DNA of 64,000 nucleotides from the NCBI RefSeq assembly GCF_018622995.1, contig NZ_CP076022.1, positions 496,001-560,000 on the forward strand. Reading direction: 5' to 3'. The DNA comes from Arthrobacter jiangjiafuii. Its GTDB lineage: Bacteria > Actinomycetota > Actinomycetes > Actinomycetales > Micrococcaceae. The notes under the pieces were generated by a model. It searched no databases and was not told the DNA's origin. It worked only from the letters and a program-made list of their open reading frames with translations. A program made the translations under genes and the position numbers. Shown in pieces: positions 39,310-47,632 of the stretch (position 1 is its first letter; every line of letters starts with the position of its first letter).

Positions 39310-39993
39310 TCAGTCCAGATAGCGCAGCCCGGCCGCCTCCAGCGGCCCACGCATCGAGTACATGTCCAGCCCGAGTTCCCCGGCCGCCAGGCGCTCGCGC
39401 TTGGCGGCCTCGTTGTCCTCGCGCTTGCGGGAGGCCTCAGCCACCTCCGCGGCGCGCGACGCCGGAACCACGACGACGCCGTCGACGTCGGCCACCACCA
39501 CGTCACCGGGCGTGACCAGCGCGTTGGCGCAGACCACCGGAACGTTGACCGACCCCAGGGTGGCCTTCACCGTGCCCTTGGAATTGATCGCCCGGGAGAA
39601 CACCGGAAAGCCCATCGCCTCCAGCGCCTCGGCGTCCCGGCAGCCGCCGTCGATCACCAGGCCCACACCGCCGCGCGCCCGCACCGAGGTGGCCAGCAGC
39701 TCGCCGAAGAAACCGTCCTCGCACTCGGTGGTGCAGGCGGCGACCAGCACGTCGCCGGGCTGGAGCTGCTCGACGGCGACGTGCAGCATCCAGTTGTCGC
39801 CGGGCTGCAGCAATACGGTGACGGCGGGGCCGCAGAGTTTCGCGCCGGGGTAGACGGGGCGGATGTAGGGGCGCATCAGGCCCAGGCGGCCCATGGCTTC
39901 ATGCACGGTGCTGGTGCCGTACGGGGCGAGGGCTGCGACGTCGTCGGGTGCGGCGCGGGTGATGCTGCGGTGGACCACTCCAAGCTCATGCAT
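39310..39993 (-). CDS. ligK: 4-carboxy-4-hydroxy-2-oxoadipate aldolase / oxaloacetate decarboxylase (LigK/GalC type)
   Basis: A 227-residue RraA-fold class II aldolase. It splits 4-carboxy-4-hydroxy-2-oxoadipate (CHA) into pyruvate and oxaloacetate, the last step of the gallate and protocatechuate 4,5-cleavage routes. The metal/substrate block GLVIDGGCRDAEALEAMGFPVFSR is at about 115-138, preceded by LLATSVRARGG; GDVVVADVDGVVVVP near 175 is typical. The preferred start (39993) overlaps the hydratase gene by eight bases (ATGCATGA), so this is the last gene of a coupled operon. The full set of neighbours makes CHA aldolase much more likely than RNase E regulation. Confidence 0.9.
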   Translation of the reverse strand: MHELGVVHRSITRAAPDDVAALAPYGTSTVHEAMGRLGLMRPYIRPVYPGAKLCGPAVTVLLQPGDNWMLHVAVEQLQPGDVLVAACTTECEDGFFGELLATSVRARGGVGLVIDGGCRDAEALEAMGFPVFSRAINSKGTVKATLGSVNVPVVCANALVTPGDVVVADVDGVVVVPASRAAEVAEASRKREDNEAAKRERLAAGELGLDMYSMRGPLEAAGLRYLD

Positions 39994-41038
39994 GGGTGCT
40001 GCTCCTTTGGGTGCCGCGGCCCTGCTGTGTGAGCAGGGCGTCGAGGCGGGGGTAGACGGCGCGGGTGTTGTGCTCCTGGATGTCGGCAAGTTCCTCGGCG
40101 GTAAGCCCGGCGGCAGCCAGGTACCGGCCGGTGTCATCGAAGTTGAACCCGGTCTGCGGGTCGATGTCGCGGACGGCGCCGATCATTTCGGAGGCGAAGA
40201 GGATGTTGGCCGTGGGCATCACCTCCAGCAGCAGGTCGATGCCGGGCTGATGGTAGACGCAGGTATCGAAGAAGACGTTCCGCAGCAGGTGTTCTTCCAG
40301 CGGCGGTTTTTTCAGCGCCATGGCCAGCCCGCGGAAGCGTCCCCAGTGGTACGGGGTGGCACCGCCGCCGTGCGGAACAACGAACTTCAGCTCCGGGAAG
40401 TCCGAGAACAGGTCACCCTGGATCAGCTGCATCACGGCGGTGGTGTCAGCGTTGAGGTAGTGCGACCCGGTGGTGTGGAAGGCAGGGTTAACGCTGGTGC
40501 TCACATGGATCATGGCCGGCAGATCGTATTCGACCATTTTTTCGTAGACCGGATACCAGGATCGGTCGGTCAGCGGCGGCGAGGTCCAGTAACCCCCGGA
40601 TGGATCAGGGTTCAGATTCAGGGCCACCGCCCCGTACTCCCGGATGCAGCGCTCCAGCTCCGGAATGCAGCTGGCCGGATCAACGCCGGGGGACTGCGGC
40701 AACATGGCGGCCGGGGCGAACCGCTCAGGGAAGAGCTGGCTGACCCGGAAGCACAGTTCGTTGCAGATGGCCGCCCACTGCGCCGAGGTGGAGAAATCTC
40801 CGACATGGTGGGCCATGAACGAGGCCCGGGGCGAGAAGACGGTCAGGTCGATGCCACGCTCATCCATCAGCTTGAGTTGGTTGGACTCGATGCTCTCCCG
40901 CAGTTCGTCGTCGCTGATCCGCAGCTCTGCCGGATCCGGGGCGGAGGCGGGACCGGCCAGGGCGCTGACCTGGCGGTCCCGCCAGGCGCCCAGGGCCGGC
41001 GGCGCGGTGGTGTAGTGGCCGTGGCAGTCGATAATCAT
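39986..41038 (-). CDS. ligJ: 4-oxalomesaconate hydratase (LigJ-type amidohydrolase)
   Basis: A 350-residue COG2159 amidohydrolase with a metal motif DCHGHY at residues 4-9, HVSTSVNPAFH near 180 and VPHGGGATPYHWGR near 224. LigJ hydrates 4-oxalomesaconate to CHA. Length and the tautomerase and aldolase neighbours match the LigJ group well; other amidohydrolase_2 members (ACMSD, gamma-resorcylate decarboxylase) would not fit the operon. Its ATG overlaps the upstream stop by one base (TAATG), so it is translationally coupled. Confidence 0.9.
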   Translation of the reverse strand: MIIDCHGHYTTAPPALGAWRDRQVSALAGPASAPDPAELRISDDELRESIESNQLKLMDERGIDLTVFSPRASFMAHHVGDFSTSAQWAAICNELCFRVSQLFPERFAPAAMLPQSPGVDPASCIPELERCIREYGAVALNLNPDPSGGYWTSPPLTDRSWYPVYEKMVEYDLPAMIHVSTSVNPAFHTTGSHYLNADTTAVMQLIQGDLFSDFPELKFVVPHGGGATPYHWGRFRGLAMALKKPPLEEHLLRNVFFDTCVYHQPGIDLLLEVMPTANILFASEMIGAVRDIDPQTGFNFDDTGRYLAAAGLTAEELADIQEHNTRAVYPRLDALLTQQGRGTQRSSTHA

Positions 41039-42255
41039 TACTGACCTTCCTGAACGCCGGAGGTCCCGGGGGACCAGAGACTGAGCGGTACATAGACTTC
41101 GCCGGCCATGATCAGCCGCGCGGTGCGCAGCAGGGCCGACTTGGTGACGTGTTGGGGATCCTGCGGATCAAGGCCGAGCTCCACGGTGAATTCGCCGGAG
41201 GGGTGTTCCACCGAGACGGTGATGCTGCCGCTGCCGCTGCCGTCGCCGGCACCTGCTCCAGCACCGGCACCAGCTGCGGCAACCCGATGGGCCACCGTGC
41301 CGTCGATAACGCAGGCAGTGCCGGCGGTGACCGCGGCCAGGACGCCGATGGACTCGTGGCAGACGTGCGGAATGAAGCTGCGGGTGCTGATGGTGCCTTC
41401 GCCGGCGGGCGGAGCCACCAGAGTCATCTTGGGGTAGTTCTTCCCGGACACATCACCCAGGCCCATCAGCTTTCCGCAGGTGAGCCGGAGGGCTTCCAGG
41501 CTTTCCTTGAGCTCGCCGTCGCGGTTGAGGTCCTGCACGGTTTCGTACCCGGTGCGGCCCAGGTCGCTGGCGCGCACAATGACCAGCGGCTGCCCGTTGT
41601 CGATGCAGGTGACCTCCACTGTGCCAACCCCGTCCACGTCCACGGTGTCGCTGGGGTTGCCGGTGGGCAGCAGCGCGGCGCAGACGGAGCCGGCGGTGTC
41701 CAGGAAGTTGACCGTGACCGCGGCGGCGGTGCCTGGGACGCCGTCGATACGGCTCTGCCCGGCGTATTCCACATAGCGGCCGTCGGGACCCTGTGGCGTC
41801 TCCACGCTGATTTCCGCCACCATGCCGGTGTTCAGTGTCAGCACCCGGACGGTGGTGGTGTCGGCGCCAGGGGTGAGCAGCCCGGATTCCACGGCAAAAG
41901 GCACGACGGCGGCGAGCATGTTGCCGCAGTTGGCGGTGGTATCCACGCTCTCACCCGTGGGTTGGAGCTGGGCGAACTGGAATTCCAGGTCCAGGCCGTC
42001 GCGGTCGCTGACCGCCACGATCCCGACCTTGCTGGTCAGCGGATTGCCGCCGCCAAGTCCGTCCACTTGGAGCGGATGGGGGGAGCCCAATGCGGCCAGC
42101 AGTACCGCGTCCCGCAGCGGTGTGCTGGCTGGCAGGTCATCCCGGCGGAAGAACGGTCCCCGGGACGTGCCGCCCCGCATGAACCAGCACGGCAATGCGG
42201 TTTGGCTTCCCTGCCGGTGAGCCCGGCCGGCGGCAGGTGGTGCGGCGATGTCCAT
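41038..42255 (-). CDS. galD: 4-oxalomesaconate tautomerase (GalD, PrpF family)
   Basis: A 405-residue protein of the PrpF/diaminopimelate-epimerase-like fold. GalD converts the keto form of 4-oxalomesaconate to the enol used by the hydratase. Markers are PCWFMRGGTSRGPFF at about residues 20-35, NPLTSKVGIV near 70 and the Cys of TTANCGNMLAAV near 105. I chose the ATG at 42255, seven bases after GAGGGGA; the TTG 27 bp upstream is less likely. First gene of the galD-ligJ-ligK operon; an ATTGTTGACAAT operator lies 50 bp upstream. Methylaconitate isomerase is the other PrpF activity but does not fit. Confidence 0.9.
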   Translation of the reverse strand: MDIAAPPAAGRAHRQGSQTALPCWFMRGGTSRGPFFRRDDLPASTPLRDAVLLAALGSPHPLQVDGLGGGNPLTSKVGIVAVSDRDGLDLEFQFAQLQPTGESVDTTANCGNMLAAVVPFAVESGLLTPGADTTTVRVLTLNTGMVAEISVETPQGPDGRYVEYAGQSRIDGVPGTAAAVTVNFLDTAGSVCAALLPTGNPSDTVDVDGVGTVEVTCIDNGQPLVIVRASDLGRTGYETVQDLNRDGELKESLEALRLTCGKLMGLGDVSGKNYPKMTLVAPPAGEGTISTRSFIPHVCHESIGVLAAVTAGTACVIDGTVAHRVAAAGAGAGAGAGDGSGSGSITVSVEHPSGEFTVELGLDPQDPQHVTKSALLRTARLIMAGEVYVPLSLWSPGTSGVQEGQ

Positions 42256-42304
42256 GGCGTCCCCTCTTGTGGCCTTCAGCACAAGAACCTACCTCGTCAA
42301 CCAT

Positions 42305-42316
42305 ATTGTTGACAAT
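42305..42316. promoter_or_regulatory. GntR operator candidate 1 (before galD)
   Basis: ATTGTTGACAAT, arms ATTGT and ACAAT around TG. It lies 50 bp upstream of the galD start, between gntR and galD. Identical copies are found at three other promoters of the cluster. The GTnnAC core fits GntR/FCD operators. Confidence 0.8.
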
Positions 42317-42422
42317 CACGGCGACAAAAGAGGCTGCCGGAATTCCGGAGCCGGACCGGACCGGGCTAAGCCTCGGGTTGCTGACGGGTGGGCGCGGGAC
42401 TAACGGTTGACAGCCGGCCGGA

Positions 42423-43088
42423 TCAGGATGCCGACGCCGCGGCGGACCGCCGGATGGCATCGGCAATGCTCGTCATGTGGGCTTCCATCATGCGGGCGGC
42501 CTCCGCGGCGTTGCCGGCGCAGATGGCCTCGACAATTTCCACGTGCTCGGGGAGCGAGACCGATGCCCGGCCCGGCTGCGCCGCCAGGCGGAACTGATGG
42601 CGGACATTCTGCGCCCGCAGCCGTTCGATGGTGGCGCCGGCGGTGCCCTGCCCGCTGATCTCCACGATGCGGCGGTGCAGCTCCGAATTGGTGGCGGAAT
42701 AGCGGGCCAGTTCACCCGTTGCAACGGCCTGGCTCATCTCCGCTGCCAGTTTCCGCAGTTCCGTGACCTGTTCCGGGGTAATCCGTTCCGCTGCCTTCCG
42801 GGCGCACAGGGCCTCCAGCGCACCGCGGACCTCGATGATTTCCACCGCTTCCTCGACCGAGACGGAGCGGACGCGTGCACCGCGGTTCTGCACCCGCTCC
42901 ACCACACCCTCCACGGCGAGCTCCGCCAGGGCCGAACGCACCGCACTGCGGCTGGCACCGAACTGCGTGCACAGGTCCGCTTCCACCAGCCGCTGGGCGG
43001 GGACCAGTTCGCCGTTCATGATGGCGGCACGGATGGCGCCGGCAACCTGGACGGCACTGGTTTTGGTTGCTGTTGGTTCTGCTGTCAT
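42423..43088 (-). CDS. GntR-family regulator with FCD ligand domain
   Basis: A 221-residue repressor or activator. The winged helix is at about 12-78 (LVEADLCTQFGASRSAVRSALAELAVEGVVERVQNRGARVR) with the usual GntR pattern FGASRSAVRSAL. The FCD helical domain follows (90-212), with metal-site histidines expected around NSELHRRIVEISG and SLPEHVEIVEAI. It likely senses an aromatic pathway metabolite. It is divergent from the dehydrogenase gene and directly upstream of galD on the same strand. Four identical palindromes in the cluster are its likely sites, including one in its own divergent promoter region (43193). Confidence 0.92.
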   Translation of the reverse strand: MTAEPTATKTSAVQVAGAIRAAIMNGELVPAQRLVEADLCTQFGASRSAVRSALAELAVEGVVERVQNRGARVRSVSVEEAVEIIEVRGALEALCARKAAERITPEQVTELRKLAAEMSQAVATGELARYSATNSELHRRIVEISGQGTAGATIERLRAQNVRHQFRLAAQPGRASVSLPEHVEIVEAICAGNAAEAARMMEAHMTSIADAIRRSAAASAS

Positions 43089-43192
43089 TTTTCAAACTTC
43101 CCGGCACCACAGTGCCCAACCGCCCGCATTCCATTTGTCTTTGACCTCAAGTTATCACCGCCGTCACGGGTCCTGAGGCTTCCGGCCTTTGA

Positions 43193-43204
43193 ATTGTTGA
43201 CAAT
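43193..43204. promoter_or_regulatory. GntR operator candidate 2 (gntR / dehydrogenase divergent region)
   Basis: ATTGTTGACAAT, 43 bp before the dehydrogenase ATG and 105 bp before the gntR ATG. On the plus strand it falls in the spacer of a plausible promoter, TTTGAA with AATAAT 17 bp apart, so binding would block polymerase. Autoregulation of gntR is possible from the same site. Confidence 0.8.
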
Positions 43205-43246
43205 GGTGTGAATAATTCGCAGCAGACGCACGGAAGGAATCCTTGA

Positions 43247-44020
43247 ATGATTGCGATAACCGTTTTGGGGCTCGGGGAAGCCGGCCGGCTGTACGCCCTG
43301 GGCCTGATGGAGGCCGGGGCTGAGATCCGCGGCTATGACCCGTTTGCCGATGTGCGCGACGCGGGAATCCGCCAGTTCGACTCGCTCGCCGAGGCGCTGG
43401 CCGGTGCGGATTTGGTGATCAGCCTCGTCGGCGCCAAGGCGGCCCGGGCCGTCGCTGCGGAAGCGGTGCCCCTGATGCCCGGGTCAGCGGTTTTTGCCGA
43501 TTTCAATACGTCCGGCCCGGAGGAGAAAGCCGACCTCTCCCGACTGGCCGCGGAGCACGGTATCAATATGGTGGACGTGGCGGTCATGGCTCCGGTGCCA
43601 CGCTCGGGCAGCCGGACACCGCTGGCGGTATCGGGAGAAGCAGCGGAGGCCTTTGCCTCACTGCTCGCACCGCTGGGTGCGCCGGTGGAAACCGTGCCCG
43701 GGGCACCCGGGGCTGCCGCCGGACGAAAACTGCTTCGCAGTGTCTTCATGAAGGGCCTGGCCGGGCTGGTGCTGGAATGCCAGGCAGCCGGTGAAGCGGC
43801 AGGTACTGGGCACTGGCTGCTCGAGGAGATCGCCGGGGAGCTTGGCCCGGACGGTCCGGCACTGGTTGCCCGCCTTATTGAGGGGTCCCATGCCCACGCC
43901 GTCCGGCGCACGCATGAGGTGGAAGACTCGCTGGCCTATCTGCAGTCCCTCGGTACGCCGTCATGGATGACCGAGGGGACGCTGCGCTGGCTGTCCTCGC
44001 TGGCCGCGGAGCGCGGCTGA
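43247..44020 (+). CDS. NAD(P)-dependent 6-phosphogluconate-dehydrogenase-like oxidoreductase, DUF1932
   Basis: A 257-residue beta-hydroxyacid-dehydrogenase-type protein. The dinucleotide site is ITVLGLGEAGRLYALGL at residues 4-20, followed by DFNTSGPEEK near 87 (substrate loop) and GRKLLRSVFMKGLAGLVLE near 164, where the family's catalytic Lys is expected. The C-terminal helical part matches DUF1932. It has its own operator copy and lies between the regulator and the dioxygenase, so it should belong to the aromatic pathway. No step for it is obvious in the gallate route; a side-chain or upper-pathway oxidation is possible. Substrate unknown. Confidence 0.85.
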   Translation: MIAITVLGLGEAGRLYALGLMEAGAEIRGYDPFADVRDAGIRQFDSLAEALAGADLVISLVGAKAARAVAAEAVPLMPGSAVFADFNTSGPEEKADLSRLAAEHGINMVDVAVMAPVPRSGSRTPLAVSGEAAEAFASLLAPLGAPVETVPGAPGAAAGRKLLRSVFMKGLAGLVLECQAAGEAAGTGHWLLEEIAGELGPDGPALVARLIEGSHAHAVRRTHEVEDSLAYLQSLGTPSWMTEGTLRWLSSLAAERG

Positions 44021-44056
44021 ACAGTCCTGTTCCCACTCAAACGCGTTGGTTGCAAA

Positions 44057-44068
44057 ATTGTTGACAAT
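44057..44068. promoter_or_regulatory. GntR operator candidate 3 (before the dioxygenase)
   Basis: ATTGTTGACAAT, 37 bp after the dehydrogenase stop and 107 bp before the dioxygenase ATG. It suggests that the dioxygenase gene has its own regulated promoter rather than only read-through. Confidence 0.8.
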
Positions 44069-44174
44069 CGTTGGGGTGGCTGGTTGACTCCAAACACCGC
44101 TTCCCGGGCCGACGCAGCACAGCCGGACCGCTGCTGAAGCGTCTGTTCTCCCGTTGAGCCGTAAAGGAATAGAC

Positions 44175-45137
44175 ATGGTTTCTGCATTTCGCGACGTGGC
44201 CCATCTGGGCTTCGTGGAGCTGTACACACCCGACTTCGACAAGAGCCTCTGGTTCTTCACCGAGCTGCTGGCGATGCGCGAAGTGGCGCGCGAGGGCAAC
44301 TCCGCCTACCTGCATGCATGGGATGACTACGAGCATCACACCATCAAGCTGACCGCGCACGAGACCTCCGGCGCCGGCTGCCTGGGCCTGCGGGCCTCCA
44401 GCGAGGAAGCGCTGCAGCGCCGCGTGGCGGCAATCGAGGCGTCCGGGCGGGGCATCGGCTGGCACGACGGCGGCCCCGGGATGGGCAAGACGTACGCCTT
44501 CACCGACCCGGACGGGCATCCGATGGACATTTACTATGAGAGCGCCTGGCATGTGCCCACCGAGGAATTCCGTCCGGCGTTGAAGAACCAGGCGGACAGG
44601 TTTCCCGGCCGCGGCGTGAACGCGCGCCGCCTGGACCACGTCAACTTCCTGGGCGCCGACGTCGCCGAGAACGGCCGCTTCGTGGAGGAGGTCCTGGGCG
44701 GGAAACCGACCGAGCAGATCCGCCTCGACAGCGGGGACCTCGCCGGGCAGTGGTTCACCTTCTCCAACAAGTCCTACGACCTGGTCTACAGCGGCGACTG
44801 GACCGGCAGCAGCGGCCGCCTGCACCACATCTCCTTCGCCACCGACACCCGCGAGGATATCCTCAAGGCCGCCGACATCTTCCTCGAAAACGGCATCCAC
44901 ATCGAAACCGGCCCGCACAAGCACGCCATCCAGCAGACCTTCTTCCTCTATGTCTATGAGCCCGGCGGCAACCGGATCGAATTCTGCAACGCCGGGGCAC
45001 GCCTCATCCTGGCGCCGGACTGGAAGACCATCGAATGGTCCGAGGCCGAACGCGCCAAAGGGCAGGCCTGGGGGATGAAGACCATCGACACCTTCCACAC
45101 CCATGGCACTCCGCCGGTCAGCGGACCGGGGGACTAA
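44175..45137 (+). CDS. Extradiol ring-cleavage dioxygenase, VOC type (catechol 2,3-dioxygenase-like)
   Basis: A 320-residue two-module type I extradiol dioxygenase. The iron ligands expected for this class are present: His155 in RRLDHVNF, His217/His218 in RLHHISF, and Glu269 in YEPGGNRIEF, the family signature. Residues 1-130 are the N-terminal module (DVAHLGFVELYTPDFDKS), which lacks metal ligands as usual. It would open a catechol-type ring next to a hydroxyl with O2. It uses an ATG at 44175 with AAAGGAAT upstream. Neighbours make the lower 4,5-cleavage (gallate-like) route, where the usual dioxygenase is the unrelated LigAB type. Exact substrate unknown. Confidence 0.9.
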   Translation: MVSAFRDVAHLGFVELYTPDFDKSLWFFTELLAMREVAREGNSAYLHAWDDYEHHTIKLTAHETSGAGCLGLRASSEEALQRRVAAIEASGRGIGWHDGGPGMGKTYAFTDPDGHPMDIYYESAWHVPTEEFRPALKNQADRFPGRGVNARRLDHVNFLGADVAENGRFVEEVLGGKPTEQIRLDSGDLAGQWFTFSNKSYDLVYSGDWTGSSGRLHHISFATDTREDILKAADIFLENGIHIETGPHKHAIQQTFFLYVYEPGGNRIEFCNAGARLILAPDWKTIEWSEAERAKGQAWGMKTIDTFHTHGTPPVSGPGD

Positions 45138-45151
45138 GCCCCCGGCCGGCG

Positions 45152-46036
45152 CTAGGGCTGCTGCAGCGCAGCGTCGGGCCGGTGGCCCTTTTTGGCCAGC
45201 TGGATCTGCTCGTAGACGTGGTGGCGCAGCTCGGTGAAGCGCGGCATGCCGCGGGTCTCCAGCTGGTCCCGGGCCTCGGGCAGGTCGATCACGATGTCCT
45301 CCTGGATCACTGTGGGCGAGGAGGACAGGATGATGACGCGCTCGCCCAGATACACCGATTCGTCGATGTCGTGGGTGACAAACAGGATGGTCATCCCCAG
45401 GCTCTTCCAGAGCCGGCGGGTGAGGTCCTCCAGATCGGCGCGGGTCTGGGCATCGACGGCGGCGAACGGCTCGTCCATCAGCAGGACCTCCGGCTGGTAG
45501 GCAACGGCGCGGGCGATGGCCACCCGCTGCTGCATTCCGCCGGAGAGCTGCCAGGGGTAGGAGCGGGGCACATGCTCCAGCCCCACCGCTTCCAGGGCAT
45601 CGGCCACCCGCTGGCGGCGTTCGGCCTTGGGCACCCCGGCGTTTTTCAAGGGCAGCTCCACGTTGTCCGCCACCCGCAGCCAGGGAAAGAGGGAGCGGCC
45701 GTATTCCTGGAACACCACCGCCATCTTTTTCGGCGGACCGGTGACCCGCTTCCCGTCCAGCAGCACCTCGCCCTCGGTGGCGCTGAGCAGCCCGGCGATG
45801 CACTTGAGCAGGGTGGTCTTGCCGGAGCCGGACGGGCCCACGAGGCAGACCAGTTCGCCGTGGCCTAAATCGAAGGTGAGGTTCCGGACCGCCTCGATGG
45901 GTCCGCCGTCGGTGGAGTAGACCTTTTTCAGGCCCCGTACCGACAGCAGCGCCTCACCCTCGGGAAGGGTCCGGCCGGCCGGAACGGCGGCCGTCGTCGT
46001 CGGCGTTTCCTTGGAGGGCATAGCGTCAGGCTGCAT
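45152..46036 (-). CDS. ABC transporter ATPase, nitrate/sulfonate/taurine family (SsuB/TauB-like)
   Basis: A 294-residue ATPase: Walker A GPSGSGKTT near residue 72, signature LSGGMQQRVAIARA near 162, Walker B VLLMDEPFAAVD near 182, switch His in VTHDIDES near 215. The QQR form after LSGGM is typical of the Ssu/Tau group. Last gene of a four-gene importer operon; it starts within the end of the permease gene (11-bp overlap) with AGAGG before the ATG. It powers uptake of the cluster's substrate, probably an aromatic acid, by inference from context. Confidence 0.93.
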   Translation of the reverse strand: MQPDAMPSKETPTTTAAVPAGRTLPEGEALLSVRGLKKVYSTDGGPIEAVRNLTFDLGHGELVCLVGPSGSGKTTLLKCIAGLLSATEGEVLLDGKRVTGPPKKMAVVFQEYGRSLFPWLRVADNVELPLKNAGVPKAERRQRVADALEAVGLEHVPRSYPWQLSGGMQQRVAIARAVAYQPEVLLMDEPFAAVDAQTRADLEDLTRRLWKSLGMTILFVTHDIDESVYLGERVIILSSSPTVIQEDIVIDLPEARDQLETRGMPRFTELRHHVYEQIQLAKKGHRPDAALQQP

Positions 46037-46799
46037 TTTCTACCTCTTTAAGGCCGTGGTACCAGCGCAGGATACGCCGCTCGCACCATTGGAAGATCAG
46101 GGACAGCAACAGGCCGATCAATCCGAGCACCAAAATGCCGGACCACATTTCGGGAATCGCGAATGAGCGCTGGAACTGGAGAATGGTGAAGCCCAGCCCG
46201 GAGGAGGATCCGAACATTTCGGAAATTACCATCAGGATCAGGCCGATGGACAGGCACTGCCGGATTCCTGCCATGATGATGGGCGCGGCGGAGGGCAGCA
46301 CCTGGTAGCGGATCCGGTTGAATCCGGAAATGCCGTAGGAGCGGGTGGTTTCATTTTGTACCGGGTCGATGGAGCGGACCCCCTCAATGGTGTTCAGCAG
46401 CACCGGCCAGACGCAGCCCACCACAATGACTGCCACCTTCATGACGTCGTTCAGGCCCACCAGCAGGATCAGCACCGGAACCAGGACCGGCGGCGGCAGG
46501 GCGCGGAAGAACTCAAACACCGGTTCGGTGATGGCCCGAAGGGTCCGGTTCAGTCCCACCAGCAGGCCGACGACGATGCCCAGCACAATCGCGATGGCCA
46601 GCCCGGCGAGCAGGCGGGTGACGGAGGGTAGGACGTCGTCCAGGATCCGGCCCTCGAGCCAGGTGGGGCCAAAGGCTTCCACCAGCTGGGCCGGCGTGGG
46701 CACGAAGAAGTTTGGATCGCCCAGGGTGGAGGCCCACCACAGCAGCACCAGCAGGACCGGCAGGGCTATGACATACAGGAAACTCCGGAGCATTTTCAC
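46026..46799 (-). CDS. ABC transporter permease 1 (SsuC/TauC-like)
   Basis: A 257-residue inner-membrane permease with six helices. The EAA loop that contacts the ATPase is SYGISGFNRIRYQVLPSAAP near residue 154. The first helix starts at residue 7 (FLYVIALPVLLVLLWWA). It overlaps the second permease gene by four bases (ATGA). Works with the ATPase and the lipoprotein encoded beside it. Confidence 0.92.
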   Translation of the reverse strand: MKMLRSFLYVIALPVLLVLLWWASTLGDPNFFVPTPAQLVEAFGPTWLEGRILDDVLPSVTRLLAGLAIAIVLGIVVGLLVGLNRTLRAITEPVFEFFRALPPPVLVPVLILLVGLNDVMKVAVIVVGCVWPVLLNTIEGVRSIDPVQNETTRSYGISGFNRIRYQVLPSAAPIIMAGIRQCLSIGLILMVISEMFGSSSGLGFTILQFQRSFAIPEMWSGILVLGLIGLLLSLIFQWCERRILRWYHGLKEVENAA

Positions 46800-47632
46800 A
46801 GGACAACCTCTCCGCGCACGGACGGATGCCAGGCCAGCACGCGCCTTTCGACCAGCCGCATCACCATGTTGATGGCCACCCCCAGGAGGCCGGTGGCCAG
46901 CACCAGCGCGTACATCCCGGAGATCGCTCCGCCGGACTGGGCGTTGGCGATCTCCCGGCCAAGCCCCGGAGACCCGATGATCAGTTCCGCCGTAATGGCC
47001 AGGATCAGCGCCACGGAGGCTGCGAGCCGGATACCGGTCATCAGGTAGGGCAGCACGGTGGGAAACACGACGTCGCGGATCCGCTGCAGCCGCGAAAAGC
47101 CGTAGGACTGCGCCGTCTGGGTGGCAACGTTGTCGACGTCGGCCACCCCGTAGAGGACCTGGATCAGCACCTGCCAGAAGCAGGCGTAGATGATCAGCAT
47201 CAGTGACGACTCGATCTTCACGCCGAAGAGCAGCACGGCCAGGGGGATCAGTGCCACCGAGGGGACCGGCCGCAGGAACTCGATCGTGGAATTGGTGAAG
47301 CGGCGAAGGAAGGGACTCATGCCGATGATCAGGCCCAGCACGGCGGCTGAGACGACGGCGGCGGCCAGGCCCAGTGCCCAGGCCAGCAGTGTCTCGCCCA
47401 CGGCCGCCCAGAAGGCGGTGAGGCCAAAGTCGCGGATCAGGGCCATGATGACTTCGGAAGCCGGCGGCAGGAACCGCGCTTCCACCAGGCCCACGGCCGG
47501 AATCAGTTCCCAGATCAGCAGGAAGGCGAGCACGCCTGCCCCGCCCAAGACCGCCTTGGGGATGCGGCGCGCGCCGGGGCGGACCGCGCTGCGCTGCGCG
47601 GTCCGCCCGGTCCTCAGGACTTCAGTGCTCAT
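46796..47632 (-). CDS. ABC transporter permease 2 (SsuC/TauC-like)
   Basis: A 278-residue permease with about six helices, related to the neighbouring permease. The EAA loop is SYGFSRLQRIRDVVFPTVLPY near residue 177. Two different permeases imply a heterodimeric membrane unit. Start and upstream stop overlap by one base (TAATG), so it is coupled to the binding-protein gene. Confidence 0.92.
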   Translation of the reverse strand: MSTEVLRTGRTAQRSAVRPGARRIPKAVLGGAGVLAFLLIWELIPAVGLVEARFLPPASEVIMALIRDFGLTAFWAAVGETLLAWALGLAAAVVSAAVLGLIIGMSPFLRRFTNSTIEFLRPVPSVALIPLAVLLFGVKIESSLMLIIYACFWQVLIQVLYGVADVDNVATQTAQSYGFSRLQRIRDVVFPTVLPYLMTGIRLAASVALILAITAELIIGSPGLGREIANAQSGGAISGMYALVLATGLLGVAINMVMRLVERRVLAWHPSVRGEVVL

